DNA of 42,071 nucleotides from RSA11 sp965652565 (GCA_965652565.1 CBFGWL010000017.1:1-42071), one strand, 5' to 3'. Positions 7,685 through 16,096 are shown, numbered from the stretch's first letter. The notes: a model not told the origin generated them from the letters alone. Translations and numbers: made by a program.

Positions 7685-10600
7685 CGCCGCTTCTTCTTTT
7701 TCGCCTTCTGGACCCTGATGACCGCAGCGGTCTTGGCGTTCTTGGCGCTCTTCGTGCGCGCCACGAACTTGACGCGGACGCGCTTGCCGGCCGCCTTCGG
7801 CCTGACCTTCACGCGGAAGGCCGCCCGGACGCGGTTGCCGGCGCCGATGCTGGGCGCCTCGCGGCACTTGCTGCCCATGATGCGCGCCTTCTTGCGCTGC
7901 GTCTGGGCGCAGATCCGCACGTCCTCAGCGGAGGCGTCACCACGGTTCGCCACGGTCACCCGGAAGCGCACCGCCTTGCGCGGCTTCGCCTTGGCCTTGC
8001 GCGGCTTCACCTGAGCGCGCAGGTTCGCCGAGCCGCCGCCGCCGAGGTCGAGCTCCTGGACGTCCTCGGTGTTGCCCGCGGCGTCCGTCGAGCGGAACTC
8101 GACCAGCCCAGCGCCATCCGGGATCTCGACCGGGCCTTGCACGACGCCGTCGTCGAGGCGCTGGACCCGGACATTCCGGTAGTCGACGACATCCGGGTTG
8201 CCGTGGTTCTGCAGCCCGATGTAGCCGCTGTCGAACTGACGCGCCTGCGTCGGCGGGTCACCGGCACGCGAGGAGTCCTTCGGGACGGAGTTGTCGAACT
8301 CGTTGATCACCTCGCCGTTGCGGATGATCGTGTACTGCTGGCCCTCGACCCGGATCTCGTAGTCCACCCAGGTGCCCTTGGGCTGGATGTTCGCGCCCTC
8401 CTCGTCGACCGGCGCGAAGTTGTAGATCGAGCCGGTCTTCTGGACGTCGCCCTGGTGGTCGTTGATCTGGATCTCGTGGCCGCAGTAGATGGCGACCCAG
8501 GCCGGCTGCGTGGCCGCGGAGCCGGTGCGCCCGCAGTACTCGCCGTCCCAGTCACCGGGGCCGGACTCCGGCCGCTCATCGAGCGGGATGCGCGGGTCCG
8601 GGAAGCGGACGAACACGCCCGCGTTGCCGTTCCCCTCGCTCGAGGAGTCGCGCCACTGGAGCTTCAGGGAGAAGTCCCCGTACTCGCGCACCGGGTACCA
8701 AGGCATCCCCAGGCCGCCCTGCGTGCGGGCGAAGCCGCCCTCCTCGTCGACCCACTCGAGCCCGCCGGGACCAGCCTGCTCCCAGCGCTCGAGGTCGGCC
8801 GCGGAGTTGAGGATGACCTCCTCCTGCGCGTACTCCTGCCACTCGCCGCCGTCGATGCGGAACTCGGTCCGCGCGACGCCGGAGCCGTCACCGTCGTCGG
8901 CCTCGAGCGTCAGCTCGTTGCCGTCGAGGTTCGCGGTGGTCGTCGGCGGGGTGCCGTCGATGGGCAGCTCGAGGGACTTCGTCGCCTCGGTGTTGCCCTC
9001 GGCGTCGGTCGAGCGGTACTCGACCTCATGGCGCCCGTCGCCCTCGACCGTGAACGGGCCGTCGTACGCCTGGAACTCACCGCCGTCGACGCGGTACTCG
9101 GTCGTCTCGACGCCCGAGCCGCCCTCGTTGTCGGTGGCCTCCAGGGTCACCTCGACCGGGGTGGTGAACCAGCCGTTCTCGCCGTTCGGATCGGCCGGGT
9201 CGGTCGTAGCCGTGGTGGTCGGCGGGGTGTTGTCGCCACCACCGCCGCCGCCGCAGTCGTCGCCAGGCGTCTGCGGGTCGGTGCTGCCGTGGACCAGGTT
9301 GAACTCGTCGATCTGAACCTCGTCGTCACCGGACCCGTCGTGCTTGGCGAACAGGCCGATCCGCAGGCCGCCCGGCTCGCTCAGGTACTCGTCGACCGGG
9401 ACGTTCGCACCGAAGTTGACGAACGTCGTGCCGTCGATCGAGGTCCAGGTGGAGACCTCCTGGGAGCCGGCGTCGTAGACGAACCGCGCCCAGACGTACT
9501 CACCCTGGATATCGAGCGCGCCGGAGTTCGGCCACGGCACGTCCTCGCCGGGCAGGACCACCGCCTGACTGTCGGCGGTGAGCACGCGCTCGGCCCACTT
9601 ACCGGGCTGATCGCCGTCCTGGCCCGGATCGGTGTCGCTCTTGTACTGGATGGCCGTCTTCATGAAGTGGTTCGGGTTGAACCGGTTGATCAGGGCCAGC
9701 CCGGCGGCCTCGCCGTTCGTGTCGATGTTCTCGTGGCGGATCTTCGCCGTCGCGATCCACGACTCGTCGGTGGGCACGCCCTGCGCGAGGACCTGGGCGC
9801 TGCCGTTATCGCCGTACAGGTCGCCCTGGATCACCGGCAGGGTCAGGTGGCCGTCGCCGACCGTCGGCTGGTTGCCCGAGGAGGGGTTGATGATCTCCCA
9901 CTTCGGATCGAGCTCGACGTCCTCGAACGGGTCGGACTCGACCGAGCAGTCACCGCCGCCACCCTCGCAGTCGATCGGCGTGGACGGCGCGCTCCCCTCG
10001 CGGACGCGGAACCAGTCGAAGCCCACGGTCGTCGCGCTGGCCGACGAGTTGCGGAACGCCGTCAGGCCGACCCGCATCTCGCCCTCGAACGGGGCGCCGT
10101 GGTCCTCGTTGCCGATGTGCGTCCAGCTCTCACCGTCGGTGGAGAACTCCGCCACGACCTGCGTGCCGTCGTAGCGGGCGCGCAGGAAGACGTGGCCCTC
10201 CTCCGGGAAGTCGTCCTCGACCACGGTGATGCTCTGGTCGATCGACACGACGTCACCGTCCTGGGTGACGATGTGCTCGAACTGGCGGTTGCCGTTGTTG
10301 TTCTCGAGATAGACGATCTTCGAGAACGTGTTCGGGCTCTCGCTCTGCCAGACGATCAGGCCGCCCTGCTTACCCGGCTCGTCGAAGTCGGCCAGGTTCA
10401 TACGGGTCGTCGCGGTCCACTGACCGCTCGGGGCGTCCTGGAGCATGACGTTCCCGGCATCCGCGCTGCCGCCGATCATGTCGCCCGGGACGAGCGGGAT
10501 GTGCACGTGCCCGTTGGCGACCTGCGGGCCGCCGTCGGCGGGACGCAGCACGTCCCACTTGCCGTCGAGCTCGTCTCCCTCGAACTCGTCGGTCTGCGGC

Positions 10601-13600
10601 AGACAGCTGCCGCCGCCCGACTGGGTGTCGATCGTGAACGTGACCGACTGCCAGTCCTCCACGTTGCCGGCGGCGTCACGCGAGCGGTACTCGACCGTGT
10701 GCTCGCCGTTGCCGCGCACCGTGAACGGCTCCTCGTAGGCGGTGATGTCGCCGCCGTCGACGCGGTACTGCGTGACGTCGACGCCGGCGCCCTCATCCTC
10801 CGCGGTGAGGGTCACCTCGACCGGGCCGTCGTAGGTGTCGACCGGGTCGGCGCCGTTGAGCTGGATCGTCGTGGTCGGCGGCTGCGTGTCGTCGCCCACC
10901 ACGTTCACCGTGATCGTCTTCGAGTCGGTCTCGCCGTCCGCGTAGGTGACGGTGAGCGTCACCTCGTGCTCGCCGTCCTCCTCGAAGGTGTGCACGGGGG
11001 ACGCCTCGGTGGAGTCGGCCTCCTCGTCGCCGTCGAAGTCCCACTCATAGGAGACGCCGCCCGAGCTGCCGATGTCGAACTGGATCTCGCGCGGGTTGCC
11101 GGTGGCCTCCCACTGGGGATCCGCGCCCGGGGTATCCGGGCCGCCGGTGTAGGTGAACCGGTACAGGCCCGTCTCGTTCCCGGTCGTGAAGAACCCCTGG
11201 TAGACCTGCACGTACAGGCTGCCGTCCGGGGCGAACTTCGAGTCCATGTAGTTGGCGCCCCAGTTGATGACGCCGCGCAGACTGTCCGCCCAGATCGGCT
11301 GGCCGCCGTCCTGGTCGGTCTCCGGATCGAGCAACAGCCCGTGCTTGATCGAGTTGTTGTTCCAGTCGAACAGGAACCAGCGCCCGTCCCAGTACTCCGG
11401 CCACGCGACCGACTGGTCCGCCGTGTCCGGGTAGCGGTACACCGGGCCGTTCATGATCGTCGCGCCGGATGCCGTCGCGTACGGGCAGAGCTCGACGGGG
11501 TTCGCCGAGTAGTCCGGAGCGCCGTTCGGCCGCGGGAAGTCCGGGCAGCCGTTGGCCCCGCCCGGGTTGCCGCGGCTGTACCAGATGTTCACCGGCCGAG
11601 CGGTGCCCGCGTCCATACCCGTGCCGGTCTCGTGCGGGAGCACCTCGAGGCCGGTGTTGTTGGGCGAGTTGTTGACGATGTTCTCGCAGTCGTACCAGCC
11701 CGGAATCGGGTCGCCGGCGGGACCGCCGTCGACGAAGCCAGGCTCGTTCGTGGTCCGCAGATCGCCGTCGGGCGCGACGCGATCACGGTAGGCCTGCTGG
11801 TTGCCCATGCAGTACGGCCAGCCGTAGTTGCCCGCCTGCGCGATCTGCGCCGCGCTCTCGTATGTCGACGGGCCCTGGTCCACGCTGGGCGACCCCGCGT
11901 CGGGACCGACCCACGCCGTGTAGGGGATGTCGGTCTCCGGATCGACGTAGAGCCGCGAGGGGTTGCGCAGGCCCATCGCGTAGATCTCGGGCCTGGTCAG
12001 CTCGCCGCCGCCCTCGGTGCCGTCGAAGAGGTTCGGCCCGTTGGGCGAGTCGGCCGTGGGGAGCGTGTAGGTCGTCCCCTCGCCGACCTCCGGCTGCTCG
12101 CCGTCCGCGATCCCCTCGATCGGGTTGAAGCGCAGCATCTTGCCGTTGTAGTCGTTGGTCGACCCGGCGGTGCGCCGCGCGTCGCGGAACGAGAAGTTGA
12201 GCTCGCCGCAGTCGTCGTTGTTGGCGGGATCGCCCGGCCCGGGCAGCGGGTTGCGCTGCGGGCAGCGGAACGTCGGGTGGTTGCCCGAGTAGCCGTTGGT
12301 GCTCTGCGACGAGTTCGAGTCGCCGACCGTGATGTAGAGGTTGCCCTCCGAGTCGAAGCCCATGCCGCCGCCGCGGTGGCAGCAGCTGTAGATCTGCGAC
12401 TCGTACTGGAAGATGATCACCTCGGAGTCGAGGTCGAGCGTCTTCGTCTCGAGATCGATCGTGAAGCGCGAGACGCGCGCCTCGTGCATCTTCGTGCGCC
12501 GGCGATCCGCCCCGTCCTGCGCGCCCGGCAGGTGCGGGTTCGCCGGGTTGAACGTCGGGAAGTACTGGACGTAGACGTGGCCCGTCGTCTCGAAGTCGGG
12601 CGCGACCGTGATGCCGAGCAGCCCGGCCTCGATCTTCCCGTTGATCTCGTCACCGCCGCCGCGGTCGCCGTACACCGGGATGATCCCGGCGAGGTTGACG
12701 CCGCTGTTGACGCTCCCGTCGTACTCCTCGGGGTCGAAGATGTGAACCGTGCCGCAGCCGACGCCGACGTTCGGGTTGGCGAAGTCGAGGATGCGGCCGG
12801 TCGGGCCGTCGAGGCCGGCGATCTGGCCGCGCGCCTCGTTCGTGCGGCAATCGCCGCGGCCGATGTAGATGACCCAGCCGTTGGGAGCGATCGTCAGGCC
12901 GTGGGCCTCACCGGTGTGCTGGAGGTCGCCCGAGGCGCCGTTGACCAGGCGCTCGCCCTCGTAGTACTGGGCCACGGTCGCCTTGCAGTTGGCGCGGACG
13001 AGACCGGCGGTCCACTGGATCGCGCCGAGCAGGTGGTCCTGAACCTCGGCCACGTCGAAGACACCGGCGGTCTGGCCGAGGGCGGTGTAGAAGGAGCGGC
13101 CGCCCTGGAAGTCGTGACACCAGGAGAGCTCGTGGTCGGTGCCCGCGACGTCCGTGCCGTCGCCGGCGGGATCACCCGGGGCGCGCCAGCGCGCGACCAC
13201 GTGGACGTCGCCTGTCGGGCGGTCCTCCCAGGTGTAGAAGCTGTCGGTGACATTCAGCTCGAGCGGCAGCTCGGCGGTTGAGGGATGGACGCGATCGCCG
13301 AAGACGGCGACGTTCTCCTCCGGCCCGGAGGCGTCCCCGTCAGGGCGCGCGCCGATCAGGTTGGTGAAGAAGTTCGAACCCGGCATCGCCGTGGCGGTGG
13401 TGCCGATGCCGAGGAAGCCGTTGCCGTCGCGCACGTAATCGCGCACGGCGTTCACCTGCGCGTCGCCGAGCGCCTCGCCCTCGACGCCGAGGAAGACGAG
13501 CGCGGCGTAGCCGTCGAGGTTGTCCGCGTTCAGGTCACCGGCGTCGGACGTGACGGTGACGTCGAAGTCGTTGTCTGCCGCGAGCCCCTCGATCGCGTCG

Positions 13601-13782
13601 ACGCCGGCGTCGGTGGCCGGATCGGACCCGTCGTGGAACAGCAGCACCTGCGGGGCTTCCTGCGCCTGCGCCGGGGGCGCTATGGCGAGGGCGACCGCAG
13701 CGGCCGCGAACGCGATGAGGGCTACGACTACACGGCTTGCGCTCGCGCGCAGGCACGCGCCTCCCAAGGATGACTCCAACAA
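7681..13782 (-). CDS. giant secreted ThuA / sugar-dehydrogenase-like (GSDH) / DUF1080 multidomain protein
   Basis: About 2033 residues, exported. After a Sec signal peptide (ending near APPAQA) the domains are as follows (approximate). ThuA-like fold, 45-265 (ELSWCHDFQGGRSFYTALGQT). Glucose/sorbosone-dehydrogenase-type beta-propeller, 285-885 (SCCHRGGGMGFDSEGNLYITVGD; EIYAMGLRNPSRLYVD). PKD, 890-965 (SYEWDFDGDEEADS). OmpL47-like Ig, 970-1055. Two concanavalin-like sandwiches, about 1065-1490. One or two more Ig repeats. A DUF1080 domain (3-keto-disaccharide hydrolase family, DLERWEQAG... to ...DYRNVRVQRL). A basic CARDB-like tail of ~110 residues. The frame opens with GTG at 13818. TTG at 13780-13782 is preferred because a strong AGGAGGAGGAG Shine-Dalgarno (13787-13797) sits four bases upstream and the signal peptide then has normal length. 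It heads a coupled operon with the oxidase and cupredoxin. Enzyme activity is inferred from folds only. Confidence 0.9.
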   Translation of the reverse strand: MLESSLGGACLRASASRVVVALIAFAAAAVALAIAPPAQAQEAPQVLLFHDGSDPATDAGVDAIEGLAADNDFDVTVTSDAGDLNADNLDGYAALVFLGVEGEALGDAQVNAVRDYVRDGNGFLGIGTTATAMPGSNFFTNLIGARPDGDASGPEENVAVFGDRVHPSTAELPLELNVTDSFYTWEDRPTGDVHVVARWRAPGDPAGDGTDVAGTDHELSWCHDFQGGRSFYTALGQTAGVFDVAEVQDHLLGAIQWTAGLVRANCKATVAQYYEGERLVNGASGDLQHTGEAHGLTIAPNGWVIYIGRGDCRTNEARGQIAGLDGPTGRILDFANPNVGVGCGTVHIFDPEEYDGSVNSGVNLAGIIPVYGDRGGGDEINGKIEAGLLGITVAPDFETTGHVYVQYFPTFNPANPHLPGAQDGADRRRTKMHEARVSRFTIDLETKTLDLDSEVIIFQYESQIYSCCHRGGGMGFDSEGNLYITVGDSNSSQSTNGYSGNHPTFRCPQRNPLPGPGDPANNDDCGELNFSFRDARRTAGSTNDYNGKMLRFNPIEGIADGEQPEVGEGTTYTLPTADSPNGPNLFDGTEGGGELTRPEIYAMGLRNPSRLYVDPETDIPYTAWVGPDAGSPSVDQGPSTYESAAQIAQAGNYGWPYCMGNQQAYRDRVAPDGDLRTTNEPGFVDGGPAGDPIPGWYDCENIVNNSPNNTGLEVLPHETGTGMDAGTARPVNIWYSRGNPGGANGCPDFPRPNGAPDYSANPVELCPYATASGATIMNGPVYRYPDTADQSVAWPEYWDGRWFLFDWNNNSIKHGLLLDPETDQDGGQPIWADSLRGVINWGANYMDSKFAPDGSLYVQVYQGFFTTGNETGLYRFTYTGGPDTPGADPQWEATGNPREIQFDIGSSGGVSYEWDFDGDEEADSTEASPVHTFEEDGEHEVTLTVTYADGETDSKTITVNVVGDDTQPPTTTIQLNGADPVDTYDGPVEVTLTAEDEGAGVDVTQYRVDGGDITAYEEPFTVRGNGEHTVEYRSRDAAGNVEDWQSVTFTIDTQSGGGSCLPQTDEFEGDELDGKWDVLRPADGGPQVANGHVHIPLVPGDMIGGSADAGNVMLQDAPSGQWTATTRMNLADFDEPGKQGGLIVWQSESPNTFSKIVYLENNNGNRQFEHIVTQDGDVVSIDQSITVVEDDFPEEGHVFLRARYDGTQVVAEFSTDGESWTHIGNEDHGAPFEGEMRVGLTAFRNSSASATTVGFDWFRVREGSAPSTPIDCEGGGGDCSVESDPFEDVELDPKWEIINPSSGNQPTVGDGHLTLPVIQGDLYGDNGSAQVLAQGVPTDESWIATAKIRHENIDTNGEAAGLALINRFNPNHFMKTAIQYKSDTDPGQDGDQPGKWAERVLTADSQAVVLPGEDVPWPNSGALDIQGEYVWARFVYDAGSQEVSTWTSIDGTTFVNFGANVPVDEYLSEPGGLRIGLFAKHDGSGDDEVQIDEFNLVHGSTDPQTPGDDCGGGGGGDNTPPTTTATTDPADPNGENGWFTTPVEVTLEATDNEGGSGVETTEYRVDGGEFQAYDGPFTVEGDGRHEVEYRSTDAEGNTEATKSLELPIDGTPPTTTANLDGNELTLEADDGDGSGVARTEFRIDGGEWQEYAQEEVILNSAADLERWEQAGPGGLEWVDEEGGFARTQGGLGMPWYPVREYGDFSLKLQWRDSSSEGNGNAGVFVRFPDPRIPLDERPESGPGDWDGEYCGRTGSAATQPAWVAIYCGHEIQINDHQGDVQKTGSIYNFAPVDEEGANIQPKGTWVDYEIRVEGQQYTIIRNGEVINEFDNSVPKDSSRAGDPPTQARQFDSGYIGLQNHGNPDVVDYRNVRVQRLDDGVVQGPVEIPDGAGLVEFRSTDAAGNTEDVQELDLGGGGSANLRAQVKPRKAKAKPRKAVRFRVTVANRGDASAEDVRICAQTQRKKARIMGSKCREAPSIGAGNRVRAAFRVKVRPKAAGKRVRVKFVARTKSAKNAKTAAVIRVQKAKKKKRR

Positions 13783-13786
13783 TTCG

Positions 13787-13797
13787 CTCCTCCTCCT
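13787..13797 (-). promoter_or_regulatory. strong Shine-Dalgarno that fixes the start of the giant gene
   Basis: On the minus strand the sequence reads AGGAGGAGGAG, then CGAA, then TTG. AGGAGG units lie 6 and 9 bases from the TTG at 13782. The alternative GTG at 13818 has no comparable site and would place this ribosome-binding sequence inside the coding region. Confidence 0.7.
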
Positions 13798-14039
13798 GCC
13801 GGTGTCGGCGCCCTCCACCCCGGCGGTCCCTGACCCGCGTGAGCGCGTTGGCTATGTCATCGACCGGCGCGACGCTAGCAAATTCGTTTCGACCTTGCAG
13901 TTCTTTTTCACCATGTTCGGCAAAAGCCCGGTAGTAAGCGGAAAATGCGCGTCCCACCTTCGGCCGGACTCCGTGGATTAGGGCACCCCGCGGGGTGAGA
14001 TCGCACGCGGACGCCCCCGGACGAGGGCGCGCGAGGCGC
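13798..14039. other. leader/promoter region of the giant operon
   Basis: About 240 bp with no gene. It includes a relatively AT-rich patch (about 13870-13945) unlike the surrounding DNA, likely to hold the minus-strand promoter. I could not pick a convincing -35/-10 pair. The rest, next to the hemolysin-III-like gene's stop, is GC-rich and featureless. Confidence 0.4.
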
Positions 14040-14915
14040 TCAGGCGGCCGGCAGCGCGAAGAGCGCGACCGCGGCGAAATGGGCCGCGGCGGCGGCGATC
14101 ACGAGCACGTGGAAGATCTCGTGGTAGCCAAAGACGCGCGGGCTCGGATCGGGGCGCTGGACCGCGTAGATCACGGCACCGGTCGCGTACAGCGCCCCGC
14201 CCACCGCGATCAGCGCGCCCGCGGCGATCCCCGCCTCGACGATGATCGCCGGGAAGCCCGCGGCGCCGATCAGCCCAACCGCGATGTAGACGGCGGCCGA
14301 GACCCACTTCGGCGAGTCGATCCAGATCAGCTCCACGACCGTCCCCGCCGCCGCCCCGGCCCACACGGCCACGAGGAGTGCCGTGGCGAGCGGCGGCTCG
14401 AGCACCAGCACCGCGAACGGCGTCACCGTCCCCGCGATCAGGAAGAAGATCATCGTGTGGTCGAGCCGGCGCATCCAGCGGCGCGCCGCGGGCCGCCGCC
14501 AGTTGACGCGGTGGTAGAGGGCCGAGACGCCGAAGAGGGCTGAGAGGCTCGCGGCGTACACGCCGACCGCGACCGTCGCCTTCGTGCCCTCCGCGAGCAG
14601 GATCAGCACCACGCCGAGGGCCAGCGAGACGAAGAAGGCATAGGCGTGGGTGACGCCGCGCAGCTTCGGCTTGACCTTGGCGATCGCATCCGCCGCGGCC
14701 TCGCGCGCCTCGGATACGCGCTCGCCTGCCGCGGCGCGGGCCTCAGCGACGCGCTCGCCGGCCGCGGCCCGGGCCTGGGCGGCGGCGTCGCGCGCGGCGT
14801 CACGGCGCTCGACCATGGCATCGCGCGCCGAATCGCGCCGCTCGGCCATCGCGTCACGCGCGCTGGCGACCCGTTCGGCCGCCTCATCAAACCGTTTCCG
14901 CCCCCTGGGGCCCAC
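14040..14915 (-). CDS. hemolysin III / PAQR family membrane protein with an amphipathic repeat N-terminus
   Basis: A 291-residue protein whose last ~205 residues are a seven-helix HlyIII/PAQR domain. Family residues are visible: GVTHAYAFF in helix 1, SALYHRVNW, LDHTMIFFLIAGTVTPF and the C-terminal GYHEIFHVLVI. PAQR proteins share a zinc-binding three-histidine fold; bacterial members have poorly defined roles. The first ~85 residues are not typical. They consist of Ala/Arg/Glu repeats of about 11-12 residues (ARDAMAERRDS, ARDAMVERRDA, ARAAAGERVAE, ARAAAGERVSE), predicted to form a long amphipathic or coiled-coil helix. The start is GTG 14915; later ATGs inside the repeats would shorten it but not remove it. 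Confidence 0.87.
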   Translation of the reverse strand: MGPRGRKRFDEAAERVASARDAMAERRDSARDAMVERRDAARDAAAQARAAAGERVAEARAAAGERVSEAREAAADAIAKVKPKLRGVTHAYAFFVSLALGVVLILLAEGTKATVAVGVYAASLSALFGVSALYHRVNWRRPAARRWMRRLDHTMIFFLIAGTVTPFAVLVLEPPLATALLVAVWAGAAAGTVVELIWIDSPKWVSAAVYIAVGLIGAAGFPAIIVEAGIAAGALIAVGGALYATGAVIYAVQRPDPSPRVFGYHEIFHVLVIAAAAAHFAAVALFALPAA

Positions 14916-14955
14916 TAGCGTGAGCGTACCCGGAATCCGGCGTGGTTACTCGCAG

Positions 14956-14983
14956 TCCGAACCTCGAGGTACCCGGGTTCGGA
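14956..14983. promoter_or_regulatory. inverted repeat in a divergent promoter region
   Basis: Perfect arms TCCGAACC (14956-14963) and GGTTCGGA (14976-14983) are separated by 12 bp. They lie between the divergently transcribed HlyIII-like and surface-protein genes, a position suiting a shared operator. The regulator is unknown. Confidence 0.35.
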
Positions 14984-15046
14984 GCCTTTCGGGGACAGGG
15001 CCCGGTGCTACGATGCGCGCCCTTCAAATCGACTCCGGGGGGAGCC

Positions 15047-15916
15047 ATGGATAGTCCCGATCCGCGCAAGACGCGCACGACGCCGCGAGCACGGAAGCTC
15101 GGCAGGCCGAGCCCAGCGATGATCGTCGCGCTCGCGGCTCTGTTCTTCGCGATGACCGGCTTCGGCATCGCCGCGAAGAACCAGTTCACCGGCAAGGACA
15201 TCAAGGACGGATCGATCACCTCGAGGGACCTCGCGAAGGGTGCGGTCAAGGCCAAGCATCTGTCCCGGGGCGCTGTCAAGGCGAAACACCTGGCCAAGCG
15301 AGCGGTGAAGGGCGACGCGATCGCCCCGAACGCGGTGGGCGCGAGCGCGATCGCGGCCAACGCCGTCCAGACGCGGCACGTCGACTACAAGGTGTGTCCC
15401 AACGGCGTGCTCGTCCCGGCCATGAACAGCTGCCCGAGCCTCCCCGACCGCCATGGGCGGGCAACCGACGTCGCGATGGCCGCGAGCTACCCGATGCCGG
15501 CCACGTCGCTCACCTGTTACTTCGGCGACGTGACTTTCACGGAGACTTCGTCGACCGCCGCGTACAGCCCGGCGCAGGGCGCCAGCGACAAGATCCCCGT
15601 GACCCAGACCGGGACCTACGACATCAAGGTCAACGGGACGTGGGAGACGGGGCCTGGGGAGCTGCGCTCGCTCTCGGTGAGCCGGCACCTCGGCTCGGGC
15701 CCGAATCAGGGCCAGCACTCCACGCTCGAGCAGAGCATCGACCGTCCCGTCGCGCATGACCGGACGTCGCAGTCGTTCTCGCTCATCGCGCACCTCGAGC
15801 AGGGCGACCACCTCACGGTCGGCGCCGCGACCTGCGGTGAGAGCGCGGACGCGAACGTGAAGCTCGAGAAGGTCTCGATCAGCATGACCAGGCACTGGGA
15901 GTCCGGCGACCGATAG
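15047..15916 (+). CDS. surface/exported protein with KDGSI..DLAKGAVKAKHL repeats
   Basis: A 289-residue protein. A basic N-terminus (MDSPDPRKTRTTPRARKLGR) leads to a single hydrophobic helix at about 25-43, then a repeat region at ~46-95 with units such as KDIKDGSITSRDLAKGAV, KAKHLSRGAV, KAKHLAKRAV and GDAIAPNAV. Such repeats resemble pentapeptide-like or stalk repeats in surface proteins of Solirubrobacterales (my recollection of the group). The C-terminal ~190 residues look like a beta-sandwich with four cysteines and no family I can name. The start is ATG 15047, preceded by a GGGGGGAG ribosome-binding site; the open frame upstream (from 14942) lacks one. A TGCTACGAT extended -10-like element ends at 15014. 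A strong hairpin follows the stop. Confidence 0.75.
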   Translation: MDSPDPRKTRTTPRARKLGRPSPAMIVALAALFFAMTGFGIAAKNQFTGKDIKDGSITSRDLAKGAVKAKHLSRGAVKAKHLAKRAVKGDAIAPNAVGASAIAANAVQTRHVDYKVCPNGVLVPAMNSCPSLPDRHGRATDVAMAASYPMPATSLTCYFGDVTFTETSSTAAYSPAQGASDKIPVTQTGTYDIKVNGTWETGPGELRSLSVSRHLGSGPNQGQHSTLEQSIDRPVAHDRTSQSFSLIAHLEQGDHLTVGAATCGESADANVKLEKVSISMTRHWESGDR

Positions 15917-15951
15917 CGAGTCGCCGCGCGCCGCGCGCGAGCAAGGAAATC

Positions 15952-15985
15952 GCGATCAGCCCGGGCGCCCGCCCGGGCTGATCGC
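15952..15985 (+). terminator. perfect 15-bp hairpin, transcription terminator
   Basis: GCGATCAGCCCGGGC (15952-15966) pairs exactly with 15971-15985 across a 4-nt loop. It lies 36 bp after the surface-protein stop and has no T-tract, as is common in high-GC actinobacteria. It also insulates the downstream nrdR promoter. Confidence 0.75.
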
Positions 15986-16001
15986 TGTCCGCGCCCTTTA
16001 C

Positions 16002-16039
16002 GTGTCCAAAGATCCCCCACTTTGCGGACTATTGGACAC
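16002..16039. promoter_or_regulatory. inverted repeat GTGTCCAA / TTGGACAC upstream of nrdR
   Basis: Arms at 16002-16009 and 16032-16039 with a 22-bp spacer. The right arm overlaps the NrdR box by four bases. It may be a second operator or an mRNA structure; no regulator can be assigned. Confidence 0.35.
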
Positions 16040-16051
16040 TAGATGTAGTGT
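16036..16051. promoter_or_regulatory. NrdR box
   Basis: ACACTAGATGTAGTGT closely matches the known palindromic NrdR box (consensus about ACACWATATATWGTGT). A possible promoter, TTGCGG (16022-16027) with an 18-bp spacer and TAGTGT (16046-16051), would put the box on the -10. NrdR boxes usually occur in pairs about 31 bp apart; only a poor second match is seen near 16067-16082. The site implies autoregulation of nrdR-nrdJ. Confidence 0.75.
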
Positions 16052-16096
16052 CTGACTCGCCCGCTCAGTCCATACATCTAGGTAAACTCAGTGGTC

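Noticed and set aside
7663..13281. Very long plus-strand open frame (1872 codons) opposite the giant gene
   Set aside because: It is a mirror of GC-biased codons in the minus-strand gene. Its product is a low-complexity Arg/Val/Ala/Asp string with no domain, while the minus frame has clear domains.
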